Shown here piece by piece: positions 12,040-22,737 of a stretch of DNA of 64,000 nucleotides (the stretch's first letter is position 1; each line of letters opens with the position of its first letter). A model generated the notes under the pieces. The model saw only the letters and a list, made by a program, of their open reading frames with translations, had not been told where the DNA came from and did not search any database. Origin of the DNA: Sisyra terminalis (Eukaryota > Arthropoda > Insecta > Neuroptera > Sisyridae); the NCBI GenBank assembly GCA_958496175.1, contig OY292280.1:14570001-14634000 (forward strand). Direction: 5' to 3'. Made by a program: the position numbers and the translations under genes.

Positions 12040-12110
12040 ATATATATACGTTCGTACGAAGGTTATATAAGGAAAAACAAAACGGCAACTGACTGCAGTT
12101 TGAATTCGTT
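12040..12110 (+). promoter_or_regulatory. candidate G6PD core promoter (TATA + initiator)
   Basis: TATATAAG begins at 12064; about 30 bp downstream TGCAGTTTG (around 12094) resembles an arthropod initiator. Transcription from there would give a 5' leader of about 155 nt before the ATG at 12250. The spacing fits a TATA/Inr promoter. A CCAAT (around 12132) would lie inside the leader. Inferred from sequence only. Confidence 0.35.
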
Positions 12111-12249
12111 ATTCAAATGTTTTTTGACAGTCCAATAGAAAACGTACATGTGCTTTCGCTGTTCACTTGTTTATTTATTCGTTTGTTTTTTTTTGTTTAA
12201 ACCAATTACAATTTGATTAAAAATAAATAGTTGAATCAACACATTCAAA

Positions 12250-12271
12250 ATGAAACCGATTGGCTTAAAAG
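12250..12271 (+). CDS. G6PD: predicted first coding exon of G6PD (MKPIGLK)
   Basis: CAAAATG is a good insect start context. The exon encodes seven codons plus one base and ends at GGTGAGAT (donor at 12272). Its phase (1) is exactly what exon 2 needs, since 16801-16802 must complete a codon, giving [20 protein letters not shown]. Insect G6PD N-termini are variable and often encoded by short first exons. An alternative is that translation starts at the in-frame ATG 16869 and this exon belongs to nothing, or that another 5' exon is used. Confidence 0.5.
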
Positions 12272-15200
12272 GTGAGATATTTTTTTAATTTTCATATTTA
12301 AAAAAATAAAAAGTTTCTTATCATTTTTACAAAGAAGGGGAGGGGGGATTTAAAAACCCACAAAACCGCTTAAATTTAAAAGAAATTCCAACAATCCAAT
12401 AAATTACTCATTTTAATTGGAAAAAAATGTTTTATTTATTGCATAAAACACTTTTTTCATATAAGTATTTACCAAGATTATTCGATTGTACAACAGTAGC
12501 GTTTCCCAAGTGAAACAGTTCGTGGAAAGGGGGGCAAATTTAAATGTAAACAATTGAAAGTGTAAATTTTATTACTTTAATTTAAAGTTCATTCATCGAG
12601 GAGCGTCTTTAAAAATCCCTTTAATTCTTCAGTTACATATTTTCCAGTTAATGTATACTTTAGCGCCGCCAATATTTGGCAACATTGCATTTCTCACTTT
12701 GTTTGCAATTTAATTCGCAAATAAATAGAGCAATAACAAAAATTTTGCAACAAAAGAAAAAATTGTAAACGAGATATTAGAATTAAATTAACAAGAAATC
12801 GCAAATTAAAATAAAATCATTATAGAAAATGCAACGTTGCCAAAGTTTAACGTCACTATAGTATACATAAACCGTTTTTTTTTTGTAGCAATAAATAATA
12901 TATTTTCCACATATGAAAGACCAAGAAACCAATAGAAAGATATATTTATGTCTGTTATTGTTTTTAATTTAATTCGTGATTTTTATGTTAATTTAACTCT
13001 AATATCGTATAATTTTCTACAAAATTTTCATTATGGCTCCCGTTATTCGCGAATTAAATTAAAAACAAAGTGCGAAATGCAACGTTGCTAAAATATTCAT
13101 AGATCAAAACAAAAAACAAAATAACAAAAGAATTTATTCAATCTATTATAGAACCTTATTGGTAGGGATGCAACATAGCTCATAAAAACATCGAAATTTA
13201 TGAACGATATATCGATGTTTGGACAAATCGATGTATCGTTTGCATCCCTACTTATAGGAGAATTAAGAAAGAAAATGACAAATATTTTATTTGTATACTA
13301 AAAGTTTTAGTAAAAATAAATACCCCTCTAATAGGCATTGGAATTTTATGAAAAACTGATGTTATTTCTTTCCAATCATTATATGTTATTTCTAAGGATA
13401 AGGGTAGAAATTTTAAGTAACAATATCCGTTCCCATTTTAAAAACACTTAAATAATATATGTTATTTATATCGAGCAAATTTTCGATATTTCTCGGTTAC
13501 GAATTTTTACTAACCCTAGAGTCGCTAAAGACCTTAGTGGTTATAAGGCAAAAGTAAATAACAATTAACAGAATATATATTTCGGCGGTTTTTTAACCGA
13601 AGCCGAGGGTGTTTTTTTGGTTGAAGCTTAAGTTCGACGGAGTTCGGTATTAAGTGACTAATACTTCGGCTCATTTCGGATATAATAAAGCGACCGAAAA
13701 TGGGTGTAACTAAAAGTTTCGTGTTTTTTTTTTGTAATTGAACAATTAAGTAACAATATACACCCCTAATTTAAGAAAACTTAAATAATATATGTTATTA
13801 ACATCTTAAATAATATCGAGCAAATTTTGATATTTCTTGGTTACGGATTTTTATTAACCCTAGAGCCGCTAACGACCTTAGTTGTTATAAAGCGATGATA
13901 AATAAAAATAACAAATATATGTTTTTATTTGCTAAAACAAATGTTCGATTTCGACTAATATTTCGGCTGTTTTTTAACCGAAGCCGAGGGTGCTTTTTTG
14001 GTTAAAGCTTAAGTTCGATGAAGTTCGGTTTTTAGTGACTAATACTTCGGCTTATTTCGGATATAATGGAGTTCGGTCGTTTTTTTTTTTTAATTGAATA
14101 ATTTTAGTGAATTTTTTGAATATATTTGAAGGAAATTAACCAAAAATTCGTTCATAAAAGTAAATAAGCTAGGAAATTGAAACTAATATTAGTTTACTAC
14201 TGTCATTGTACTTGTTTATAACGAATTTAAGTAGGGACCGTTAAAAATTCATAAGTTAAGGTGTGCTGACTTCCTGAGGCAATATATCTTTCGGATATTA
14301 AATCGCTGAAACAATCTATGGTAAAAGTAAAATTTCTCTGCTCTTTTGTTAATCGAACTGAAATAATGACCTTTTTTTTGCCGTTCGCTTATAATTAAAA
14401 TCGATTTAGAGAGAAATCAAATCGATAGGTACGTAACAAATGACAAACGAGCGTCGATGTTGTTTTGTTTCTTCACTACAAGTTCTTTCATTGTTTTTCG
14501 ATTGTCATTTGTTTTTGGGTAAATTTTCAAAGAAATTAGTGGGGGGCAAAGGTTAATTGTTTTGTTTGTATCTCATCAATGATAGTTTTATACTATCGAT
14601 TTGCATTAAGTCAGGGTTTTTCTTTAGATATAAAAGAAATTTTGGAATTTTCGAAAAAAAAAAAATCATTTTTATGTAAATTATACATTTTTAAAATTCT
14701 TCCATTTCATAGTTGATGCCTGCATCTTCGTCTAAATGATTCACTACTTTAGTTGTGTTAAAACAAAAACGAAATAATTAACAATTGAAAGCGTAAAATC
14801 GAAAATTCTATAATAAAACGTAAATATTTATTAGCAATGAAATTGATACTTTTGCCTCCCACTCCTCAAAACCCAAAAATTTATGAAAAGAAAAATTTAA
14901 AAACACGAAGTATTTCTTCACTTCACCATATAACTTGACAAGAAAACATAAGGCGCTTAAAACCTCAGCTATTTTAAATTCCGGAGTGCATATTTTTAAT
15001 TCGCCGGGGTCGAGGTAATCGGATCTTTTAAATTTAAGTACCGCATGTTTAACTGTTGCTTCTTGTGTCGGTAAATCCTTAGAACCGGTCAGGGGTCATT
15101 CATAAATTACGTAAGATAAATCATACTACACTTAGTTCTCTTTTTCCACGATAGTTACGTTCCGTGAAAAAAGAGAATTAAATGCAAGAAATATTAAGAA

Positions 15201-18200
15201 ATTTGTGCTAGAGTTTTCTAAAGAATTATAATTATTCAAATTTATATTTACATATAAAATTTTTAGTTAAAAAGTTTATAAAACGGTAATCTAATTTTAC
15301 GTAAATCATCACAAAGCAGTCATGGAGCGATCCAAACTACTTGATGAACACTAAGGAAAATTGCTTGGCAATCGAAATACGTATCTAGGCAATACGTCAC
15401 AAATATTTCTATTTGAACTTTGTTCAAATTAGATGATAAAATTCAGATCTCAGCTTTTATATTTTTTTAAATAAGAAGAAAATTCAGGTTATTTAAGATC
15501 TTTCTGTTTTTTATTTAATATTTTTATTATTCAATTAGCTACGTTTCGTTACTAATCGTAACTTCCTCAGGCTTTTATAACAAATTAAAATAATTTGTTT
15601 TAATCTTAAATAACGTGAATTTTCTTTTTATTTGTTCAAATTTATATACTGTATAAACAACAGTCCAATTTATACCACCCTCCATTTTGTATTTAATGAA
15701 TGGCCCCTTATTTACGAAATTGTTTGCATTATATCTCAAAATGGGTGTCAAATGAAAAAAATGTTTAGACGAAAATTGTGTGGATTGTAATTCAAGATAT
15801 TTTTCATTGATAAGATTTTTTGCGTGGGACTCCACAAAAACGAGATAAACTCCAAAAATCGATTTTCCAAAGGAAATTTTTGGAAAATCGTGAGTACTTA
15901 AGTTTATTCGCTTTATTTTTGTCAAGGAAATTCTTTGACCTCTATCCAAGGTAAATGGCTGTCCAATTATTTTGTACATTTTCCGCAATCCCCTCCCGGC
16001 TCACCGGAAAATTTTTTTGGTAAAATCGATCATAGATTTGCGATGACGATAAATGATTGAGGAGACGAAATGATTAATCGACATCAACCTTGACTAGAAT
16101 ATTATATTTAATTTTTTTTCTTTATTTAGTGAATTTTTATAATTTTGCACTTTGTATTACTACGTTAAGAATAATTATTCCAACAATTTCCACTTACGTA
16201 GTTATGTGGTCGGTGTAGAAGGGGGTACGAAAGGAAGGGAGGGAATGCAAAAATAATTTGCAAAATTCTAAATCTCATCAATCGGCAACTTTGAGGCTTT
16301 AAGTGATCATTTTTCTAATAGTAAGTTTCGGGGTGGTTTTCTATGTGTATTATAAATAAAGGGATGAAAAATTATAGTTTTTTTTTTTTTTTTTTAAATA
16401 GTTTGCTTTTCTTTTGAAATTGGGGTTGGTAGGGGTTGTGACATTCGATTGTTTTTGAATCAATTTCATGATAAAATCTAACGACCCTTGACCTAAGATT
16501 ATGTTAATGGCACGTGACATTTATATAATTTATTAATAGCAAATCGAATTTGTTAATCAATGCAATAATTTTTTACAATTAAAATAAACGGCAAGTTCAT
16601 ACTATCATACAATCCAGGTCCGTTTCCGGTGATTCTACTGGAGGGGTCAATATATTTTTTTTTCTTTAATCACTGATAATCACGATGAATTGACAAATTT
16701 CACTTTTCCTCAATTGCCACTTATCGATAAAAAGATTGCGACACTTAATAGAATCCACTTTACTATTGCTATAATCTAATCGATGTATTTTTGTTTACAG
16801 TTTGTCCAACTCATTCGTCTTCCGATCAGTGTTTGGCATTAATTCGGAATTCGCTCAAATCCAAAACGATGGAATTCGAAGGAACCCATTTCGAAGGGGA
16901 CACGTTGCATTTATTCATCGTTCTCGGAGCATCCGTAAGTCACTTGTTTTTTTATTTTCCCACGATCGTCATTTGTTCAAACAAACCGCCTAAAATGGCC
17001 AACGCGTCTGCGCATTACAGTTTTCAGTAATATCAAATCTAAACTTTACTTTTGTTCCCATTTTTTATGATTTTTTTTTGTACAACACGTTTCATTGGTT
17101 TCCCGACTTCTTCAGGTCCTTTTTTTCCTTGTTCTGGAGACCTCTCCTGAGAGTTCCCTGCGCTGTGTCCTGAAAGGAATATTGCGCCCCAGTTTGATTT
17201 CAGTTTCATTTTCTCAGGTTTACTTCTGATATGAATCTCAGCAGACAATGAACTGGGTCTTCTTCAGGTACTAATATATTTCTTTATAATACAATTTAAC
17301 TGTCAATTACCTATTAAACTGTGTAATAAGGAATTATAATGTACCTGAAGAAGTCGGGAAACCAATGAAACATGAACATTTTTGAAAAAATATAAATAGT
17401 TATTAAACTGTGGAAAAGAACCACCAAAATATCAATTTAAACCCTAAATCTCTATAGTTATGTACTTATATCTCAAAAACCAAACATTTTATAAAAATAA
17501 TTATACTTCTCAAAATTAAAGACTTTGAAGATAATTTTAAACTAAAATCAATAGTTAAACAAATATTAAACAACAAAAAATAATTAGCACATGTTAGTAC
17601 TACTGTATAAAGAAGACTAAGAAAATTGCTAAATCCGTTGAATTCCATACATTGAATTGAAAAACAATTTTTATATTTAATAAGGCAACATTTATGATTT
17701 AATTGAATTTCGAACTCGACTCCCCCCCCCCTTCTTGATAACAATAAATAATATTGCATCAAGTATTAGAAGTCAAGAACTCATGATACCTATCATTCAC
17801 TTAAGTACCTTTCCTATTAAAAAAAGGCATTTTAAAATCATAACACTTTAAATGCCTTTTCCCTACCACTTCAAAATGGAGGAAATGCAACCGTAATATT
17901 GATGGAACCCTATGAAATCATGAGACAGAGATATATGTTGTCTTTGTTTTACTCAGTCAGGAGTTATCAATTTTCTTCTTTGGAGGCGGGAAAATACAAA
18001 TTCAATTAGTATCCGTTTTATTTATAGAAAATTCACTAAGTTATACGTCCGGCTGGAAAAAATATATAAAATATTTTCCAATCGAAGTTATTTAAAGTAA
18101 ATAAAAGAAATTTATTAGAAATTTAATGAACTAAAACCACGAAATTGTTATCGCCATCTGGTGAGATTTGAAAAGAATATAGTATCAATTTGAAGGAGTT

Positions 18201-21200
18201 GTGAGTTTGGCAGTGGTATCAAATGCGGGAAAATACAAATTCAATGGAGACCTATTTTCAAATCTTAAAAACTATTAGTACATTGTGTATACAATATATA
18301 TAATATATAGCGGTCCAATTTATGTAGTGCAATTTAATATAATAATATGTAAAAATCGTACCATAAACATAAATTTGAACAGAAGTTCAAACAAAAATAT
18401 TTGTAACGTATTGCCCAGATACGTATTTCGATTGCCAAGCAATCTTCTTCAGTGGCCATCAAGTAGTTTGGATCACTCCGTAACTGCTTTGTGATGATGT
18501 GAGATTTTTGTTTGAACTTCTGTTCAAATTTATGTTTATGGTATGATTTTTATATATTATTATTAGGGTGTTTTTTTTTTGGGACTATTTTTTTTTGTTC
18601 CCATGCCGAAATTTTGTTGGAAATACTTCAAAAAAAATTCCGAAAGTACTCGCTCACAGCGTGTGAATATTTTCCATTTAAAATACACGTAAAATTTGTT
18701 TTTTTTTTTTAATTTTTATAGCTCAGCGACATTTTATGGTATCGCCTCGCTCAAAGTTGGGATTTTTTTACAATTGTATGCTCTACAAAAGTGCCTATTG
18801 CGGCAAAATACGGTAATTTACACGGGCGAGGTAGTACGGGTCACTAAACCTAGATTTTTCATAGATTTCTCGTTTTTCTCTCAGTAACTCATGAATTACA
18901 AGACCTACAGAAAAAATGTAAATGTCAAATTTATAGAAAATTTAATTTCCTACAAAAAAGTTCCAGAAAACCAAATTGCTAAGATCGATATTTCTCGAGA
19001 TATTGAGCCTTGAATTTCTCTTACTATAAAATTTTAGGGGTTATTGAGTAAAATTTAAGAAAATATTGATTTTTTATTCCTTATTATAAATAGACTTTTT
19101 TGTAAAGCATACAATTGTTAAAAAATTCCGACTTTGAACGAGGCGATACCATAAAATGCCGCTGAGCTATAAAAATTTAAAAAAAAAATCAAAGTTTATG
19201 TGTATTTTAAATGGAAATATTCACACTTGATATTAATATTAAGAGCTCAAACTTTCAGGGATTTTTTTTTGAAGTATTTCCAACAAAATTTCGACATGGG
19301 AGCAAAAAAAAAAACACCCTAATTATTATATTAAATTATACTACATAAATTGGACCGCAATATATTCTATATATTGTATACACAGTATTACTGTTCAAAG
19401 TTAGCGAAAAAATCTTATTTTGATTATTAGTACATATTCTCAATTTTTAACTGTTTTGATATTCATAGAATCTTAATTACGTTATTTTTGATGTAGTACA
19501 ATAGAAAAAGACTTAAATATACCAGTTAAAATAAAATAGATTATGTGGAAACGTATAAGTCAATGGTTAAAAGTATGCAACTGATGCGTAGCGTTTCGTA
19601 GCATATCTGATCACCGGCCATATTAATGCTTCTGTCCTTTTTTGTTACATGTATATCCGCTTTTATCACTATTTTTTTTATCAATCTGGTTAAAATGTGC
19701 CAAGAAGTTTATGAAGGCTTTTTAAAACTATAAATATAGAAAAATGAACGGTGTTTTTCGAGCATCCCCTCCCTTTTTGTATCGACTTTTAGGTTGTAAT
19801 TGGTTTTTTTTTCCAATTATTAGGGAGATTTGGCGAAGAAGAAGATCTACCCAACTTTGTGGTGGCTTTTCCGTGATAATCTACTTCCATCCCCAACAGT
19901 TTTCTATGGCTATGCCCGTAGTAAGATCACTGTGGCTCAGTTGCGGGAATTGTGCCACCAATACATGAAACTGCAACCGGGAGAAGAGAAGAAGTACGAG
20001 GAATTCTGGAAGATGAACTTCTACATTTCCGGGCAATATGATTCCCGTACCGATTTTGAGCTGCTGAACCAACAACTCAGTTCACATGAGGTGAATAAGC
20101 AGGCGAACCGGCTCTTTTATTTGGCCCTTCCGCCATCCGTTTTCGAACCGGTTACGGTTCATATTCGTAACGCCTGCATTGCAACAAAGTAAGTTATCGG
20201 TAGAAGAGTGGTTTCGAAAATTAATTCTGGTTTTATCTAGAGGGTGGACTCGAATCATCATTGAGAAACCTTTTGGACGAGATGCGGCAACATCTCAAAA
20301 ACTTTCCGATCATTTGGCATCGTTGTACCGCGAAGACCAAATTTACCGCATTGATCACTACCTCGGCAAGGAAATGGTACAAAATCTAATGACCTTGCGT
20401 TTTGGAAATCGCATTTTCAGTCCGACTTGGAACCGAGAAAATGTTGCATCCGTTCAAATCACGTTCAAGGAACCGTTCGGAACGTATGGACGAGGCGGAT
20501 ATTTTGATACATTTGGAATAATCCGGGATGTCATGCAAAATCATTTGTTGCAAATTTTGAGTTTGGTTGCAATGGAGAAACCGGCTTCGATCCATCCCGA
20601 TGATATTCGGAATGAGAAGGTGAAGGTTTTGCGTTGTATTCGAGAACTCACCCGAGATGATGTCCTCCTTGGCCAATATGTCGGCAATTCGGATGGAGAA
20701 GGTGAAGCAAAATTGGGATATTTGGACGACGAATCAGTTGACAGCAATTCCGTTACTCCCACTTATGCATTGGCAGTGCTTCGCATCAACAACGAACGTT
20801 GGGACGGTGTTCCATTTATTCTTCGCTGTGGAAAAGGTTCGTCCAATTTAAGGGTGGATTACCGTCAGAATGTAAAAAAAAATGACTTTTTTAAAACTCC
20901 TGCCATTTTTTTTTAGAGAAATTAAAAAACGGTCTTCGGCATGTAAAAGTTGAAGTTTTCAACTATTTTTTTTTATTTGCCCCGATATGTCTCCCCCCCT
21001 ATCCCTTTTACAGCGCTTTGAAAAAGGGTCCTCAAAAATGAGGAGACAAACGGGAGACAAGTTTTCTCGGAAACCGGAAGTCGGATTATGATTTTCCAAA
21101 AAATGTAGGTTTTGGTAATGCGTCTTCTTGGTACTGAATCTCGAAAATCCGAAAAAAGTTGAAAATTCACAAAAGGCGTAACTTTGAAAAAAAAGTTTAA

Positions 21201-22509
21201 AAAAACGACTTTTTTTTTTTACCTTTCCCCCTCTCCCACTTTGAGGGGGGAGGTTTGGCCAATTTCAGAAGTTCAGTACCAAGAAGACGTGTTGAACTAT
21301 AACACTTTTCAGTTTCAAGTCAATCCGTCGGATAGTTTCTGAGAAATCTTGTCTCCCAGTTTTAAAAAGTTGATTTCGAGAAAAACGCATTTAAAGTTTT
21401 TTTAAGATATTTTTTATGTTATTATCAATTTATTCAATTTTTATCAGTGAAAATACATTAGTCAGCTATTCCAATCCTTTTAACACGTTATTCTTGAATG
21501 TTATAAGAAGACATTTATGGAAAAAAAAATCGAAATTTTTTTTGTTCTGACGGTGATCCACCCTTAATAAAAAAAAATCCTTCGACCTTTATACAATATA
21601 TTGTGATCTTATTTATGTAACATCTATAAACATAAATTTGAAGAAAAGTTCAAACAAATGAATTATTGACGTATTTCGATTGCCAAGCAATCCAGTACAT
21701 TTCACATGAAACATGCCGATTTGACTATCAGCAAATAATTTGTTTGAATTTTTCAGACAGCGACAAAATCTAATTTCACTCTGCCGTTTTAATTTTAGCG
21801 TTAAATGAACGAAAAGCTGAGGTTCGGATTCAATATCAAGATGTAGCTGGAGACATTTTCGATGGCAGAACAAAACGAAACGAATTGGTAATTCGAGTTC
21901 AACCTGGTGAAGCGCTATATGTAAAGTTGATGTGTAAGACTCCAGGAATGACATTTGATATGGAGGAAACTGAGTTGGATTTAACCTATGGAGCTCGATA
22001 TAAGGTAAAATCCCGAAAAGACTATCCAAGCATGAAAAGCACTTCTTCCCTGTCATATTTCCTGATTTACAGTAATCAATTTATCATGAAGAATAATTCC
22101 ATATATTGGATATAAAACCTTAAGATTCCGGAATTCTGGTACCTTCATATAGCATTCTATAATCCCAACTACTATTTCTGTTGTAGGATGCCAAACTTCC
22201 TGACGCCTACGAACGTCTAATTTTGGATGTATTTTGTGGATCTCAAATGCATTTCGTTCGATCAGACGAGCTAAGCGAAGCTTGGCGAATTTTCACCCCT
22301 CTTCTGCACGAAATTGAAGAAACAAAAGAAAAACCACTCCCCTACAAGTAATACAGAAAAAGGGTCCCCAAAGCGGAGAAACTAACTTTTTTTTCCATTC
22401 CAGATATGGATCCCGTGGTCCACCCGAAGCGGACGAAATGTTGAAGCGTAACAACTTCGTCTATTCCGGGTCCTACAAATGGGTCACCCCGAAACATTCC
22501 CATTTATAA
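12250..22509 (+). CDS. G6PD: glucose-6-phosphate 1-dehydrogenase, seven coding exons
   Basis: First and rate-setting enzyme of the oxidative pentose phosphate pathway in the cytosol: glucose-6-phosphate + NADP to 6-phosphogluconolactone + NADPH. Exons: 12250-12271, 16801-16934, 19824-20188, 20241-20836, 21799-22004, 22187-22347, 22404-22509. They join in frame (1590 nt, 529 aa), slightly longer than human (515). Motifs: NADP-binding GASGDLAKKK (about residues 50-59), EKPFGRD (182-188), substrate-binding RIDHYLGKE (210-218), catalytic His in DVMQNHLLQ (H275), and the C-terminal block [20 protein letters not shown]. The 5'-most exon is the least certain part; the other six are clear by homology to fly Zw. 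Introns: 4529, 2889, 52, 962, 182 and 56 bp. In [12 protein letters not shown] two positions that are Glu in human are Tyr and Thr. Poly(A) signal AATAAA at 22732. Confidence 0.95.
12655..13105. mobile_element. two degenerate GCAACGTTGC fold-back MITE copies
   Basis: 12661-12850 runs from CCAATATTTGGCAACATTGC to ATGCAACGTTGCCAAAGTTT. 12955-13095 keeps only the inner arms (TTTTTAATTTAATTCGTGAT ... GAATTAAATTAAAAACAAAG) and ATGCAACGTTGC. Both are internally deleted or decayed. Confidence 0.5.
13163..13250. mobile_element. 88-bp hAT-type MITE with 8-bp target duplication
   Basis: Ends are TAGGGATGCAAC and GTTTGCATCCCTA. It is flanked by CTTATTGG (13155-13162) and CTTATAGG (13251-13258), an 8-bp duplication with one mismatch, which is the hAT hallmark. 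The interior carries ATCGATATATCG/CATCGATGTTT palindromic blocks. Related sequences with the same interior are at 53150-53225, 55520-55570 and 61378-61450. Confidence 0.7.
13440..14080. repeat. tandem duplication of a ~340-bp SINE-body + GAAGCCGAGG unit
   Basis: Copy 1 (13440-13710) and copy 2 (13775-14075) share AACTTAAATAATATATGTTA, ATATCGAGCAAATTTT, AACCCTAGAG(T/C)CGCTAA, TTTTTAACCGAAGCCGAGGG and GTGACTAATACTTCGGCT, in the same order and orientation. The middle part is the SINE body also seen near 45105. Non-coding. Confidence 0.6.
15305..15430 (+). repeat. hammerhead-like dispersed repeat, decayed
   Basis: ACTAAGGAAAATTGCTTGGC AATCGAAATACGTATCTAGG: stem II survives (ATTGC/GCAAT), but the CTGATGA box is mutated to CTAAGGA. 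Upstream GATCCAAACTACTTGATGA matches the copies at 4635 and 44050. Confidence 0.5.
15430..15600 (-). repeat. second hammerhead-like family (TTACGATACGTAA stem II), minus strand
   Basis: The reverse complement of about 15541-15577 reads CCTGAGGAAGTTACGATTAG TAACGAAACGTAGCT. Stem II is GTTACG/CGTAAC-like, followed by GAAACGTAGC. The upstream part (TTCAGGTTATTTAAGATC) is shared with the inverted pair at 40730-41055. Confidence 0.55.
17039..17380. repeat. inverted pair of CTGAAGA...GAAAC motifs
   Basis: The reverse complement of 17081-17120 and the direct strand of 17341-17378 both read ACCTGAAGAAGTCGGGAAAC CAATGAAAC. This is the degenerate hammerhead-type core (CTGAAGA for CTGATGA) with a weak stem II. 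The two copies face outward, about 220 bp apart. Confidence 0.5.
18282..19395 (-). mobile_element. ribozyme-type repeat interrupted by a nested transposon
   Basis: 18282-18564 and 19321-19395 are two parts of one dispersed repeat. The intact order TTTTTATATATTATTATATTAAATTATACTAC is seen at 44511-44540. The minus-strand core is at 18421-18452 (GAAGAAGATTGCTTGGCAAT then CGAAA; the box is CTGAAGA). The inserted element occupies 18565-19320. Confidence 0.6.
18565..19320. mobile_element. 756-bp non-autonomous DNA transposon with long inverted ends
   Basis: Ends are AGGGTGTTTTTTTTTT and AAAAAAAAAACACCCT. Subterminal arms pair over about 200 bp: left GAAATTTTGTTGGAAATACTTC, TAGCTCAGCGACATTTTATG and GTATCGCCTCG; right are the reverse complements. 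The flanking ATTATTA on both sides is consistent with a short AT-rich target duplication. No transposase frame inside; the frames in it are not protein-like. Confidence 0.65.
19486..19622 (+). repeat. dispersed repeat 'GATGCGTAGCGTTTCGTAGC', copy 3
   Basis: TTGATGTAGTACAATAGAAA, GTGGAAACGTATAAGTCAAT, TGATGCGTAGCGTTTCGTAG and ATCACCGGCCAT, the same order as 2168-2306. Confidence 0.55.
20852..21563. mobile_element. 712-bp MITE-like element flanked by TTAA
   Basis: Left end GGGTGGATTACCGTCAGAAT, right end GTTCTGACGGTGATCCACCC, imperfect inverted repeats of about 20 bp. Both ends are directly flanked by TTAA (20848-20851 and 21564-21567), the target used by piggyBac-type elements. No transposase frame. 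The TTAA duplication and the ends are seen; the superfamily is inference. Confidence 0.65.
21595..21700 (-). repeat. fragment of hammerhead-like repeat
   Basis: ATAAACATAAATTTGAAGAAAAGTTCAAAC then GACGTATTTCGATTGCCAAGCAATC. The reverse complement keeps stem II and GAAA but lacks the CTGATGA box. Confidence 0.45.
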
Positions 22510-22737
22510 AGAGATTATGAGATATTGTTTGCGCATGACTATTGAAGCAATACTGCATTTTAAACCGTCATATTTATTCAATTGTTATTAACGTTTTTGA
22601 GTGACTATTAACAAAAATATTAAGGCTGGCGGATATTGTTACTTATTATTATTATTTTAATTATTTAAATTTTATGTTTTGTGTTCGAATTTTTAAATAT
22701 TTAAACCAAATTATGAAGAAAGACTTGAATTAATAAA

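Larger units (their letters stand above)
12272..16800 (+). other. G6PD intron 1 (4.5 kb)
   Basis: Contains fold-back MITE remnants (12660-13100), an 88-bp hAT MITE (13163-13250), a tandem duplication (13440-14080), a degenerate ribozyme-type repeat (15310-15430) and a second ribozyme-type repeat (15430-15600, minus). A 137-codon minus-strand frame at 15575-15988 overlaps one of these repeats and matches nothing known. Around 14390-14520 there is a repeat-free stretch that could hold regulatory sites, but I see no defined motif. Confidence 0.5.
16935..19823 (+). other. G6PD intron 2 (2.9 kb)
   Basis: Donor GTAAGT at 16935, acceptor TTCCAATTATTAG before 19824. Contains an inverted pair of CTGAAGAAG...GAAAC motifs (17081-17120 and 17341-17378), a nested transposon (18282-19395) and a dispersed repeat (19486-19622). 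No independent gene seen. Confidence 0.7.
20837..21798 (+). other. G6PD intron 4, mostly transposon
   Basis: Donor at 20837 (AAAAG|GTTCGT, a weak GTTCGT donor) and acceptor AATTTTAG before 21799. A 712-bp element fills 20852-21563 and a fragment of the ribozyme-type repeat fills about 21595-21700. Little original intron sequence remains. Confidence 0.75.

Noticed and set aside
11804..12088. 94-codon minus-strand frame upstream of G6PD
   Set aside because: Overlaps the candidate promoter, no start context or domain, and no splice partners.
15575..15988. 137-codon open frame on the minus strand
   Set aside because: It overlaps a dispersed repeat (15430-15600), lies inside a G6PD intron and has no recognisable domain or codon pattern.
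21613..22056. 147-codon minus-strand frame
   Set aside because: It is the opposite strand of G6PD exon 5 and adjoining repeat; the plus-strand reading is clear by homology.
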